Source: Zizania palustris
Taxonomy: Eukaryota; Streptophyta; Magnoliopsida; Poales; Poaceae
DNA: 64,000 nucleotides
Assembly: GCA_019279435.1 (NCBI GenBank)
Contig: JAAALK010000086.1
Span: 22,799,913-22,863,912 of the forward strand
Reading direction: 5' to 3'
The notes below the pieces were generated by a model. The model saw nothing but the letters and a program-made list of their open reading frames with translations. It was not told where the DNA came from and ran no database searches. Position 1 is the stretch's first letter; the number at the start of each line of letters is the position of its first letter. Of this stretch, positions 1 through 10,188 are shown in pieces. A program made the position numbers and the translations under genes.

Positions 1-425
1 CATCAGCATATGTATGCTAGGATCATCATCTCTCCTATATTTGATTGCAAAAAAATATATCCCCAATATTCCATTAGTCTGGACACATGCTTTACAATTT
101 TGTCTGCCCAGATCAGTCTTGTTTCTCTCCAGCGCCGTTCCTAGGTCAGGGCGAGAGAAGCAATCACCTAGGGCCCATGAGACCAGGGATCCACAAATCA
201 TGTATACATGTGTATATACCATGTAACAAAATAGGTCAAACCAGCTTTATTTTTTTGGATTCCTAAGAATTTTTTCCTTTAATTTCTTTGATTTGTAATG
301 AATCCTCTCAAATCTTCTATCAAACTACATATATGACGTGTTCTCAGAACCTTTCCTTGTTCTATTTCTCTTTTCTTTCTACTAGTATGATGCATTATTC
401 CTGAATCGTGATCTTTGTTATAGCT
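1..425. other. Intergenic sequence, no feature seen
   Basis: Low-complexity AT-rich plant intergenic DNA upstream of the LTR element. The short open frame at 14-226 has no recognisable domain and is probably chance. The matching part of the right arm lies beyond the window end, so conservation cannot be judged. An upstream exon of the RING-H2 gene could lie here or further left, but I could not identify one. Confidence 0.5.
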
Positions 426-825
426 TGTCATGGGTATCGGGCCAGGTCCAGCTCAACCCAGCCCACGAGAACAATACCCACATGGGCACTGTAGCAGTAA
501 GAATACCAACACGGGTACTGTAGCATTAAGAATTGCTGCGGGGTACTGTACCAAAATTAGAGATTTGTTAGTTAAAAGGTAAGATTAGATTAGATTGAGT
601 CCTTAAAAGATAAGATTAGATATTTAGATTAGATTAAGTTCTTACTTGGGGGTCAAGTCAGTTCTATCTATATAAGGATAGGTTGTATCTCTATTCAGGA
701 AGAAGCAAAAAAGAATTAATATAATATCTCTCCAATGTTCATCTCCCCAACCTAATCTACCTCTCATCCCTAGCAGCAGTAGCCGCTCGGCGGTGTTTAT
801 CCCATTATGGTTCTAGACCATGACA
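426..825 (+). repeat. 5' LTR of the short LTR element
   Basis: A 400-base repeat with TG..CA ends. Compared with the 362-base 3' LTR it has several substitutions and indels, for example differing runs around the GATTAGATTAGATT motif, so the insertion is not recent. A sequence near 670-678 (TATATAAGG) could be its TATA box. Confidence 0.85.
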
Positions 826-828
826 ACT

Positions 829-841
829 TGGTATTAGAGCC
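829..841 (+). promoter_or_regulatory. Primer-binding site (initiator tRNA-Met type)
   Basis: TGGTATTAGAGCC, one base away from the common plant PBS TGGTATCAGAGCC, complementary to the 3' end of initiator tRNA-Met. It sits 3 bases inside the 5' LTR end. Confidence 0.85.
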
Positions 842-1600
842 AATAGGCTCTAAAGCTGTAGAGGCTTCTGCAACTAGTGAAGGCAACACATTGGCGAAGT
901 TACAACATTATGGAGAATTGGAGATAGTCGTCAACAACATGGGGACCAAGGCCGATCTCAACCACATGGCCACAAAGACGGAGTTAGCAGATTTAAGTCG
1001 TCTTGTCACCATTAGCAATGCTTGTGTCTCGACAATGGAGCAGTCCACAGGAATTGCAACAACATCAGCAATCTTTGGTGCAGCCCGCTTGGGAGGCGAA
1101 GGAATCATGTCCCTACCCTAGTTGCCACAGCAGAGATAGATCAATATGGAGCCACACACCATGACTTCCAATTTTGAGCAAACCCTTCGTGTCATAGTGA
1201 TCAATATACTCTACCTGGTAAACGAGGATGTACTCCATCAAGTGTTCGATATGTATGGGGGTAGATCTACATGTATCAAATGGGAGCATGCGTGAAGGTC
1301 TTTTCTCATTCCGATCTCGGGCAGACGTAGACCATGTTTGGAAGACCCTCCACGCTTGTGCTATCTATGATGCCTGTTGGATGGACATCCAATGGGAGCA
1401 GTCACCAATACTAGCAGCTCCACGACACCTATCTCACAAATCATCAAGAAGTTGAAGGCAGGCATGGAAGAGTTGGTGGCTATGTTGCCGGCGGAGCACG
1501 TGACGAAAAAGGCGAAGCAGTGTACAAGCATGAGGTGGAGGAAAGGCATACTGAACAGGCATGTTGGACATGGTGATGATAACGCCTATCGCTACAACGT
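842..1600 (+). pseudogene. Decayed gag-like region of the short LTR element
   Basis: Open stretches in different frames (to 1121, then about 1228-1600) encode hydrophilic sequence reminiscent of grass LTR-element gag N-termini, for example KADLNHMATKTELADLSRL near 1000. The downstream part carries ISQIIKKLKAGMEELVAMLP in one frame. Frames are broken by stops and shifts. No zinc knuckle and no pol domain follows. Assignment rests on position between PBS and 3' LTR, not on a recognised domain. Confidence 0.45.
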
Positions 1601-1639
1601 CAACCCCAATCGCCTCCATTGGTGGCCTTCATGCTGCAG

Positions 1640-1988
1640 TAGGGATGGTAATTATACTCGTATACCCATCGGTAACCCCACCCCCTCCGCCCCCTTCGTG
1701 CCGACGTTCATCCCTCCTGAACAGACAACCGCCCAAGCCCATGCTGGTGGCCCTTAGCACTCACGTGCACGCGGTGGCCCCAGTGCTCGCTTTGCCGGTG
1801 GTCTCACTCCCGCTTCGGCACCCCCACACCGACGAGTGACGACCCCTCTCTGCGGGTAATTGGGTATATCCGCGGGTATTGGGTACATGCACGAGTTTTT
1901 ACCTATCATGGGTAACGGGTACGAGTTCGGGCATAAGATTTTTTCGTGGGTACGGGTACGTGTACGAGTATGTAGTACCTGTACTTGT
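1640..1988. mobile_element. Nested MITE-like element, one end lost
   Basis: Begins TAGGGATGGTAAT. In the right-arm copy (63205-63594) the other terminus TAGGGATGGAAAT is preserved, giving a terminal inverted repeat. In the left arm about 37 bases including that terminus are deleted near 1989. The 3' half is a GGGTAC-rich quasi-tandem stretch (about 1855-1985). I could not define a clean target duplication. Confidence 0.5.
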
Positions 1989-2384
1989 GCCACCCGTCTT
2001 CCTGTGACCCAAGCGACGCCAAGGAGAAGAGGGGGTTGTCATTCCATCTAACAACAACAATGCCTGCCTCTACGACGACAAAAAGGATGGATCTAAGCCA
2101 ACTAAGACCACCTATAGGTGAGTTTTCACCTCGCACTGTCGCACATGGCTGCTATTTTGTCTAAGACGCATCCTTTCTCTGAGGGCATTTGGATGGGGAC
2201 CACCTAGGCCTACAAGTAATAAGATGTGTTCATGTTCTACATTAATCTTAGCATTATTTTTTCATGCCAAATATTGTAGCAAGATGAGATGTAAAAGACT
2301 TGAGTCTGATTTATGTTAGGTGTTGAATTAGGATTAAGGATGCCCTGCAGCTTGAGGATGAGCTGCTCAAAAAGAGGGTTGTAG

Positions 2385-2746
2385 TGTCATGGGTGTTGAG
2401 CCAGGCCCAACTAACAGAAACAGTACCCGCGTGGGTACTGTAGCATGAACAATAATTGTGGGGCACTTTACAAAAATTAGATATTTGCTAGTTTAAAAGG
2501 TAAGATTAGATTAGATCAAATTGAGTCCTTGAAAAGTAAGATTAGATTAGATTAAGTCCTTACTTGAAGGTCAAGTTAGTTCCATCTATACAAGAATTGG
2601 TTGTATGTCTATTCATGAAGAAGCAAAGAGAAGTTAATATAATCTCTCCCCAATGTTCATCTTCACAACTTAAGTCTACATCTCATCCCTAGCCACCCAG
2701 CTATCCCCTGGTGGTGTTTATCTCATCATGGTTCTGGACCATGACA
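2385..2746 (+). repeat. 3' LTR of the short LTR element
   Basis: 362 bases, TGTCATGGGT...CCATGACA, preceded directly by the polypurine tract. The right-arm counterpart (62437-62798) has exactly the same length. Confidence 0.85.
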
Positions 2747-3284
2747 TTGCTGGGCATTTGTTCATTGTCAAATATCAAGAAAAGGAGATCAACATCAACA
2801 AATCAACTTTGTTATTGGGGTGGCACCTTATATATGATTTCGTTTAGTTGATTTACTACTAATCGCTAAACCTTTGCACATATTCACGAAAGGTCGAAGG
2901 GCCCTAATTTTATCGTGCCTAGTGCCTCTGAAATGTTAGCAACAGCCTTGTTTCTCTCCTCCATTTGCTAAAATTGGGGTAAATCTTCTCTTTGAGTTTG
3001 AGTAACTTGAGAATGAAGTATTAGTCTCTTTTCATTGTTTCCTATATATTAAAATAAAACTGAAAATACCATCTCAATAATAGCATAGTGTATTTTCAGT
3101 GAAGTCCGTGTAGTTAATGGTCTAGTACCAGTTCTTCTTTGCTACTGAAAGTATCTGTTAAAACTATATAATTATGTTGAACTGATATGGCAACTATTAA
3201 TTATTTGATCAACAGAAGCAATGGTCAACACCATATAAGAACAGTTTGGACTTGAAAGTTATATTGCCCTTTTCCTTTGTTCAG
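2747..3284. other. Probable intron or upstream sequence of the RING-H2 gene
   Basis: No coding signal was found between the LTR element and the first recognisable RING-gene exon. A polypyrimidine tract and an AG acceptor (TTCAG, ending 3284) precede that exon, so this stretch is most simply the 3' part of an intron whose 5' part was interrupted by the LTR element. Confidence 0.5.
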
Positions 3285-5189
3285 ATAGAGCATTCCAGTA
3301 GTGGGCTGGAACCTTTGGCTGTTGCTGCAATTCCTACCATGAAGTACACCTGTGAAGCATTCCATTCAAAAGATGATACCCAGTAAGTGCCGTTGTCTTC
3401 ATATGAATTAAATATTAGTGGGCTTCTTTGTTTTCGTGTTGAATTCATAGTTGTTATGGCGTCGAGATATCGTCGATATATCAACGCCATATCGCTGTGG
3501 CGGTATTTTGCAATTCGCCACAGGACGCCACACCATCTGTGGCGACCAACAGTGAAGGGCGGCGGCGGTGACAGGCAGATCCAGGCAGTGGCAGCCAGAT
3601 CTGGTGGCAGAGTGGCGCAGAATAGAGAGGGAAGGGAAGGCAGAGTCCAGATCCAGTGCGGAGCGACGCAGCACGGCCATGTGCGGTCGGCACGGCGCAA
3701 CTGGGCGTGTGAGCAGTGCACGGCGAGGCCGAGCACATCGTGGCTGGGCTCGCGAGCAACGCATGGCGAGGCTGGGCACAACGCGGCTGGACGCGGCGCG
3801 GCCAGGCCAGGCGTGGCACGGCCAAGCGCGACGAGCGCGCGGACGGGCCATGCGTGGCGCGGCCAACCGCGACAAGCAGCGCACGACACGGCCAGGAGCG
3901 CCGGTGCGGAAGATGACGGAGAGGAGTGCGGTGGCCGGCGGTTGAGAGGGAGGTGCGAGAGAGAGAGGGGAGGGGATTGTGTGGCGGCGGCTGGAGGGAA
4001 TGGGAGGTGAGAGAAAGAGAGGGGTTGAGAAATTAGGGTTAGGAAATGGACTTTAAATGTTCAGACTGGGCTTTAAATGGGCTATTGGATCAAATTTATA
4101 AAAAGATTATTAATGAACATTTAAATATAATATTAGACATAATTTATATATTTTATTGCAATTTAATTATATATTTTTATTTTATAAGATATATAATTAA
4201 CATTATTGCAACTTGATATGAAATTGCTATTTTTATAATACTATATTACTATTCTTATTTGCAATTTAGTACTTATATATTGATATATTTTTTAAAATCC
4301 TTAAATTCTATAAGCTATTTTCTATATTGGTCGCCACGCTGATGTGTCTATGGCGACGCCACGCCGCGCACCATAAGCGCTGTAAAGTTGTGAAGGTGCT
4401 AGGTCGCCGTAACAACTATGGTTGAATTTATATAATCTGGATCAAGAATCAATGAAAATGTTAAAAATATGGTTACTGAAATAGTGAAATGTGTTGATAT
4501 ATGAAAAATATTAAGACGATGAGTAAAGCAGCATGTTAGAAATTGGTGGATATCATAACCGTATTGAAATGTAATGTGCTAACATTGAAGCAAATTGGAG
4601 TAATTGTATGAATCAATATGGAAAATGCGTAGGCATATTATTGTTGAGGCTAGACAACTAGAGTTATATTCAGGCATTCCTTTTATTTAATGAGGCATTG
4701 AACAACACAGAATGTTTTATCGTTAGTTTTTTTGTGGCATCTTGGCCACCAGTTCAGATTTAATAGGAACCAATTTGGCAGTCAAGACTGTCTGGTTTTG
4801 TGGTCAATGTGGGTTCAAGTTCTTAAAGTAAATTTAATGGAAGTTTTGTTCAATTCAACAGGTGCTCCATATGTTTAAGTGAATACAAGGAGAAGGAAAT
4901 TTTAAGAATAGTACCTACTTGTCATCACAACTTCCACATTTACTGCTTAGATGCATGGTTGGTGAAGCAGACTACTTGCCCAATATGCCGTATCTCACTG
5001 AAAGAACTGCCTGATGGAAAAGCTGCCGTATCTTCTGCACGTAGCATCTCTCAACCTGCCACCCTCCCGGGGAGTTCTGTTGATCCAAGACAGCATTGGC
5101 TCCTCCCTGTTCAGCGAGACCACGGAGGCAACCGGAATGGCTCAGGAACGCCAGAATCAGTAGAGGCGGTCATCGAAATCCGACAATGA
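3285..5189 (+). CDS. RING-H2 (ATL-like) E3 ubiquitin ligase, C-terminal two exons, left copy
   Basis: Two exons are visible: 3285-3382 and 4862-5189, joined in phase 2 across an intron with GTAAGT and AACAG borders. Together they encode about 141 residues. The join creates the first RING cysteine pair, QCSIC. The RING-H2 is complete: CSIC, 15 residues, C-x-H-x2-H-x2-C (CHHNFHIYC), 10 residues, CPIC. The family transfers ubiquitin from E2 enzymes to substrates, usually from a membrane-anchored position. A sequence ending in GLEP just before the ring is typical of ATL relatives. No start codon or membrane segment is visible; the 5' exons must lie further upstream, beyond the LTR element. The tail after the ring (about 65 residues) is polar and unremarkable. 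The right copy differs by at least two residues (S to A, R to T in the tail). Substrate unknown. Confidence 0.85.
3446..4420. mobile_element. Non-autonomous hAT element in the RING-gene intron
   Basis: 975 bases. Terminal inverted repeats CATAGTTGTTATGGCG and CGCCGTAACAACTATG are flanked by a perfect 8-base target duplication GTTGAATT (3438-3445 and 4421-4428), which is diagnostic of the hAT superfamily. The left half (about 3500-3960) is extremely GC-rich and full of open frames on both strands; the right half is AT-rich. I recognise no transposase. The arm copy is at 60755-61733. Confidence 0.9.
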
Positions 5190-7260
5190 ATCCGGCATGG
5201 CATGGCATGGCATTTGAATAGAACGACACAAGACTTTGAAATCAAACACGAGTACCGTGTATCTTCATTGCATTGTCGCAGCGTTAGAATGTCTGGGATC
5301 GAAGTTACATGTGATCTATTTGCCCTTCATTGCATTGTAGATTTGCAAGTTGTATTATGGGACATCAGATGTTCTTTTTTTATGTATGTTGTATATTGCA
5401 GGCGAAGTCAAATACTTACTCGAACTCATGAAACCGGCCTTTCTGACTTCTTCCTCAATAAAAACCAGGTGGTCCCTAGGCCTAGGAAGTTTTGTTCGGG
5501 GAGTTGTACTCCTGGTTTAGCTAGAGTGAAAAACAAGCACCTGAACGATCAATGAATCAATCAAATAACTAACAAGTTCTGCATGACCTTGCGGTCAATT
5601 CAAGGTCAGTTGCAACCAGTCTTTCTTTCGTCAGTCTTTTCCAATATTGACCTATGTAACGAGCAAAAATGTCCATATTGACACAACTCAACGCATAAAT
5701 GATCACAAAGCAATACGAAAAATTGGGGTTTAAATATTTCTCGTTGAGAGCAAAACAGAGAAGAACTGGGATAAATACACTCGTTTAGGTGGTCACCTGC
5801 CACTAGCTGTGCCTGCCTCTCTGAAGTCTATGTGTAAGCAGCACGATTTGCTCATCGATTTCACTGGGCCAAGGCATCACCTCGCCTCACGCATTCCTCT
5901 CAAAGGGACCCTCCCACGCGATGTCGCGGTCGATCGGGTCACCAACTGCTGAGGTGATGCTTACTTCTGAGTTTGGACGCTTCCGATGCCGAGATAAAAA
6001 CTATTGGAAACTACAAGTTAGAAAGGGTGACATCGCCTTAGTTGAACAGTTGCCATGGTGGTCGTCGGGCGGTGCTCTCTCAGACGTGGACATATCGGAG
6101 ACGGTTTTGGGCAACAGGTGTTTTCCTCTCGTGCTTCGATGAAATGAAAGGAAAGAGAGTCACGATCGGATCTTGATAGTGCGGAAGTCTCTTTATACTG
6201 TGGAGGTGTATTTCATCACCTCCAAACTCCCTCCGAAACCTCTCTTCAATACCTGTCAAATTAAAATCCGATAGTATGGAGATCGATTGCAAAGCGAGTT
6301 TGACTATAGAGAATCTATAGTTTGCATGCAACCGCCGCATGGAAAGGTAAACAACTACTACTTGATGGCACGGCGGTGGTTTGGTCCCCTGATCCAAATC
6401 CAAGTACCAAGGCCTACAAATGTGGTGTCTTGCATCCACTCATACTTTGAAGTGAAGCAAGGAAAATAAACCTGCTAATTATTGTCTTCCATAATACCCT
6501 CTTTTATCACTCTGATGTCAATATCTAGAATTTGAATCGTGCAATTCTTGTACACCAAATCTCGTTAGAATTTCAATATCAAGCGTACTCAAGCTAGAAT
6601 AGTATCAGGATGAGTGACCTCCTAGATCACATTCCTGATACACCCGCGGTCTTCAAACAAAGTCAGACCCATGTGATCTATTTCAAAAAAAAATCTTGTC
6701 CACAACACAAAACACCACTTACAACTACCATTCTTGACCTCTGCCTGTTTTGTGACATCAGATGCTCTGCTTTATTTCATTCACCCTTGATGAAAAATAT
6801 TCCGATGTTAGCAGTGACATGTCTGAACCGAAGGTGTTTGATTATTATTACCAGAAAGTTACGGGTCCCGTTCTTCAAAAAGGATCAATCACGCTCAAAA
6901 TTTTGGTCTCTGTCACCGTTAAATCATCACTACGCGTGTTTTTCGGGAAAGATTCCATAATTTGCTACCACTAAAAATGGTTTTTACTTTTTTGTCATAC
7001 AAGTTTAATTATTTTATAGTGACATCAAATGATTTGAGAGTGTTAAATTATCAATTTTTTTCGCTTTCGCGTAGTCTTGCACGTTTAACCAAACCGCCAT
7101 AAAAAGTCCGGCGAGCTAAGCGTCCGTGCTGCCGTGCCGTTCCATTTTTTTTTATATATAAATCGCACTAGAAGCCGCAAAAGAGAACCGGCGCAAGTTA
7201 CCCAACAACGGGTGCATGCACGTCCCGGAGCGGAGAGCGCCTGCGCCTGCGCGCGCGTGC
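5190..7260. other. Intergenic region between RING-H2 and LysM genes
   Basis: Contains the RING gene 3' UTR and then mixed intergenic sequence present in both arms. A few tens of bases near 5750 that the right arm retains (about 59390-59440) are missing here. Apart from the small ORF listed separately, I see no domain. Two stretches share the words GACATCAGATG (about 5361 and 6752), possibly dispersed repeat debris. Confidence 0.5.
5921..6142 (+). CDS. Small unrecognised ORF, 73 residues, left copy
   Basis: Opens with MSRSIGSPTAEV and ends in LVLR. Its frame is kept in the right arm (58991-59212) with a single residue change (L to H at position 14). I do not recognise a family, a signal peptide or a membrane segment. 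Conservation between arms is weak evidence, because the arms are so similar overall that chance frames survive too. It may be a 3'-terminal exon, a fragment of a transposon gene, or noise. Confidence 0.2.
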   Translation: MSRSIGSPTAEVMLTSEFGRFRCRDKNYWKLQVRKGDIALVEQLPWWSSGGALSDVDISETVLGNRCFPLVLR

Positions 7261-7623
7261 ATGGCCGCGGCCGCGAAGACGAGCCTCCGGCGGGCGGAGC
7301 GGTGCGCGGCGGCCGTGTCGGCTGCCGACGCGGCGTCGTGGTGGTGCGCGGTGGCGCTCGTCGCGCTCGTGCTGCTGGGCGCGCTCAGCGCGGAGACCGT
7401 GGACGGCGGCGAGTACTGGGAGGTCCGTGGCCCGCGGCTCGGGGGCGTGGCGGCGCGGCCGTGCGAGGAGGTGTACGTGGTCGGGGAAGGCGAGACGCTG
7501 CACACCATCAGCGACAAGTGCGGGGACCCCTTCATCGTGGAGAGGAACCCGCACATACACGACCCCGACGACGTCTTCCCAGGCCTCGTCATCGCGCTCC
7601 GCCCAACCAAGAAGAACACTTAG
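7261..7623 (+). CDS. LysM-domain protein, left copy
   Basis: 120 residues in one exon. A hydrophobic segment at about 27-43 (CAVALVALVLLGALSAE) suggests a membrane anchor or signal anchor. A single LysM follows at about 69-114: CEEVYVVGEGETLHTISDKC, then NPHIHDPDDVFPGLVIAL, and a short basic tail. LysM domains bind N-acetylglucosamine polymers such as chitin or peptidoglycan; small single-LysM plant proteins of this layout are mostly uncharacterised. An in-frame ATG 45 bases upstream (7216) would add 15 residues, but in the right copy a TAG follows four codons after that ATG, so the start at 7261 is preferred. The protein is identical in both arms. The CDS is very GC-rich, as usual for intronless grass genes. 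Confidence 0.85.
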   Translation: MAAAAKTSLRRAERCAAAVSAADAASWWCAVALVALVLLGALSAETVDGGEYWEVRGPRLGGVAARPCEEVYVVGEGETLHTISDKCGDPFIVERNPHIHDPDDVFPGLVIALRPTKKNT

Positions 7624-8238
7624 CTTCTGGCCGCCGCCGCTTCCGCATGCTTTTCTCCTCTCCGTTTCTCAGCTCAGAGTCTCGATCTGATCCTTGCAAA
7701 GTTGCCATCTTGGTGAATTTTCTGTAGTCTCTTGAGAGGACAAGAATTTGTAACTTGTAATTACTCCACTTGTATATAATACAATCCAAGAAAAAAAAGT
7801 GTATGCAGTTGATTGGGCTTCGCATTTCATTTTGCTATTGTCGCTTAGCTTGTTGATGTGGTATTCTTATTCGTTACGTGCTCAAGTTGAGAATTTCGTA
7901 TGTGGGCATTGATCGTCAAGACAAAGGATTATCTGATCAAGAAAAGGACACACAGAATTTAGTACACCCAGTGCTTCAATTCTGGTTGGCGCGAGTGCTT
8001 TTCGCGTGACAAAAAAAAAATCGTCAGGTCACCGACTCCCGCGACAAGAAAGCCGAACTCCAAAGCAAGAAGAGATGATTTGAGACCTCGCTTATCTTCT
8101 TCAGTGGAGTTGTCAGCTATGGTGAACAGGCACGAGTAATTGGGCTTGGGCTTGGTGGTTGTTAGATTGCAAGGCGCGACGAGCGCGTGAGCTCGTCACC
8201 ATTAGTGGGCTGGAAGTGCAGCAGAAATTGGATCGCTC
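7624..8238. other. LysM gene 3' flank and intergenic sequence
   Basis: 3' UTR-like sequence with an A-run near 7790, then unremarkable intergenic DNA. No further gene seen. Confidence 0.5.
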
Positions 8239-8663
8239 CCAGCTCTCAACATGACGGCGGGGTTCCCCGTCGTCCTCCGGCCGCCACGGAACGACAACGG
8301 CTCCAAGTCCTTGGAGCAGTTGCCGTCGTGACCATCTGGCACTACCACGGCGGCTGCCAGGTCGGCAGGGTCGTCGACACCGAGTACCGCGCGCGTGATC
8401 GGCGTCGACACGCTGCCTCGCCGGGAACCAATCCTCAGGCCACGGGCCACGGGCCACCGTCATGATGCTCGGCAGCCGGCAGGTATTTTCTCCTGTTTGC
8501 ATCTTTGGCATCTTTTCACACAGCATCAGCATTCCATTTGTCAATTAGTACATTTCTTTGGCAAGGTCATCCTAATGGTACTGATTCTAAGTAACTTGAC
8601 AGGTACATGAGAGTCAAAATCCTACAGCTTGGTTCTGAACTTCTGGTTCTTGCCATGGACTAG
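8239..8663 (+). pseudogene. HOTHEAD-like GMC oxidoreductase fragment, left copy
   Basis: Pieces of the C-terminal GMC oxidoreductase domain appear in order but in different frames: NMTAGFPVVLRP, NDNGSKSLEQ, then TIWHYHGGCQVGRVVDTEYR, VIGVDTL, SPGTNPQAT and VMMLG. After an intron-like gap (GT at about 8481, acceptor TTGACAG near 8602) comes RYMRVKIL. The HYHGGC and SPGTNPQATVMMLG motifs are characteristic of the HOTHEAD / mandelonitrile-lyase-like flavin-dependent alcohol oxidase group. At least three frameshifts plus an in-frame stop after SLEQLPS make it non-functional. The N-terminal FAD-binding half is absent. It is present with the same breaks at 56466-56890, so it decayed before the arms separated. 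Confidence 0.8.
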
Positions 8664-9233
8664 AATCTCATCTGGATAACATGCACATATCACTTATTAC
8701 TGCAAGTGTCTGTTCTTGTGTACTATCAAGATGAAAATTTTGTTCAAGTTGGCCATCTCATCCCAGGTTGAAAGGGCAAAAAGGTCAGCATTTAAGCTTG
8801 TTGTGCAAAATGCCAGGCGCCAAAGAAGGGTCTCCAACTCTCCAACAGGAAGGAGAGAATCCTATAGTGGGTGTGAGCTTTAGAGAGACATTAACCATAT
8901 GGAGGAGAAAAAGGGAAAGTGAGATGTTGGATGCCAATGGGATATCCATGGTTTTAAACCCTTTGAAAATCTAGCAAGCATATGCCATCTGTTGGGATGT
9001 CTGAATTTGTTCCCTATAAATCTGGCGACGCGGCACAACGGAGAGATCAATGGTGGAATAATCTGTAAGCACTCCAGTTTCAGGGCTCCTCTCTCTTGGC
9101 AGGGAGCATGTGAATTGTGAAGTCTTGTGTCGTAGCTCACATTCTTTTTCAGCCCTCTTGCCAAAGGAGAGTTGCCCTGTAACTAGACCCAGCTTAAGCC
9201 TCAAGGATTGGGAATTCAGGAGTGTGAAGCGAG

Positions 9234-9235
<2 letters not shown>
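8664..9235. other. Intergenic sequence, no gene seen
   Basis: Sequence conserved between the arms with open frames in several directions but no domain. The 94-residue antisense frame at 8880-9164 survives in the right arm with one change; I consider it chance. Confidence 0.4.

Positions 9236-9329
<94 letters not shown>
9236..9329. repeat. (CT)n microsatellite, long allele
   Basis: About 94 bases of CT dinucleotides with two CCT interruptions. The matching site in the right arm (55870-55888) has only about 19 bases. Confidence 0.95.
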
Positions 9330-9537
9330 GTTGTTTCAGGCTTTGAGCTACCTGCTCACTGAGACACTGCTGCGTGCTGACTGGTGTGCCTGTATGCATG
9401 TTGATCCCAGCCTCCCAGGTGGTTTCTAGCTTGATGGGATGCAAGCTGTTTCATTTGTGTTTCTCTTTGCTGAAACCGTTTGCTTTGTTTAAGTGTTTTC
9501 AGAAAAAAAAATGATCATATATGGTACATTTAGAGGG

Positions 9538-9783
9538 GTATACTATATAAACAATAAACGAGTTCTTACAAACATGACCCGGTGATGGCTTGTTCGGTTA
9601 GGAGATTGAGGAGGATTGGAGGGGATCGTAGTATACATCCCCTTCAATCCCTTCCAATCTCTTTCCCTAAAAGAAGTAACCGAACAGATCCCGGTGAATA
9701 TACTATGTAAATGAGTTGATACAAACATGACGTGTTGATAGATATACTATATAAACAAGTTGATACAAACATGACCCGGTGAG
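9538..9783. repeat. Minisatellite with an embedded short MITE
   Basis: Imperfect copies of a unit of about 45 bases (core GTTGATACAAACATGAC) at about 9694-9738 and 9739-9783, with a related half-copy at about 9540-9586. Between them lies a roughly 105-base insert (about 9587-9690) bounded by TTCGGTTA and TAACCGAA, a terminal repeat common in small grass MITEs. The right arm holds the equivalent at about 55381-55590. Confidence 0.55.
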
Positions 9784-9792
9784 TCTAATTTT

Positions 9793-10172
9793 TTTTGACG
9801 GCGAGCGGGAGAGCCGTTGCATTATATTAAGAAGCATAAAGAAAAAAGTTTTTTACAAGAAGCTACAACAGCTGCAAAGAGAAAAAAGAGGGGCGATTAC
9901 AACAATAAAAGCTAAAAGGTAGGGGTAGCGGTGGCAATTTAGGTCACGCTAAAATCTTCTACGACAACAAGGAGAGTAGCCTTAAAGACAATCCTTCAAT
10001 TTCTGAAAAACTTTTCCTCTTCGACATCCGACGAAAATGACAAACATCAGGTGACCCTGTAGGGGATAAACCTGCTCACTGAAGCAACCTGTTAGCAACT
10101 TTGAAGGCTTCAAAATCTGAAGAGATTTTTTGAGCAATAGTTGAAATCGATTCAAATGATTCATCAAAAATA
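9793..10172 (-). mobile_element. 5'-truncated retroposon, left arm only
   Basis: A 380-base insert on the minus strand. Its 3' end on that strand reads ATGCAACGGCTCTCCCGC followed by a short A-run, as in plant LINE tails. It is flanked by a perfect 16-base target duplication CGGTGAGTCTAATTTT (9777-9792 and 10173-10188). The right arm carries the uninterrupted site (about 55369-55390). The insert is too short to hold ORFs, so it may be a truncated LINE or a SINE-like copy. Confidence 0.85.
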
Positions 10173-10188
10173 CGGTGAGTCTAATTTT

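Larger units (their letters stand above)
426..2746 (+). mobile_element. Short LTR retrotransposon without pol
   Basis: Two LTRs flank about 1.56 kb of internal sequence. The 5' LTR is 426-825 and the 3' LTR 2385-2746; both start TGTCATGGGT and end CCATGACA. A primer-binding site lies 3 bases after the 5' LTR and a purine-rich tract (AAAAAGAGGGTTGTAG) directly precedes the 3' LTR. Flanking 5-mers are TAGCT and TTGCT, a target duplication with one mismatch. The interior carries only a decayed gag-like stretch and a nested MITE-like element; there is no protease, reverse transcriptase or integrase. It is therefore a non-autonomous element (TRIM/LARD-like in organisation). Its inverted copy is at 62437 to beyond 64000. 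Confidence 0.85.

Noticed and set aside
1855..1990. GGGTAC-rich stretch as a CRISPR or satellite array
   Set aside because: Units are irregular, only a few bases long and lie in a MITE-like element; there are no spacers.
3281..4010. Long overlapping open frames on both strands (up to 207 codons)
   Set aside because: They lie inside the GC-rich half of the hAT element, occur on both strands, and show only low-complexity Arg/Ala-rich or Pro/Ser-rich sequence with no domain. GC-rich DNA has few stops.
8971..9444. Frames with Arg-Glu or Ser-Leu repeats
   Set aside because: Direct translation of the (CT)n microsatellite.
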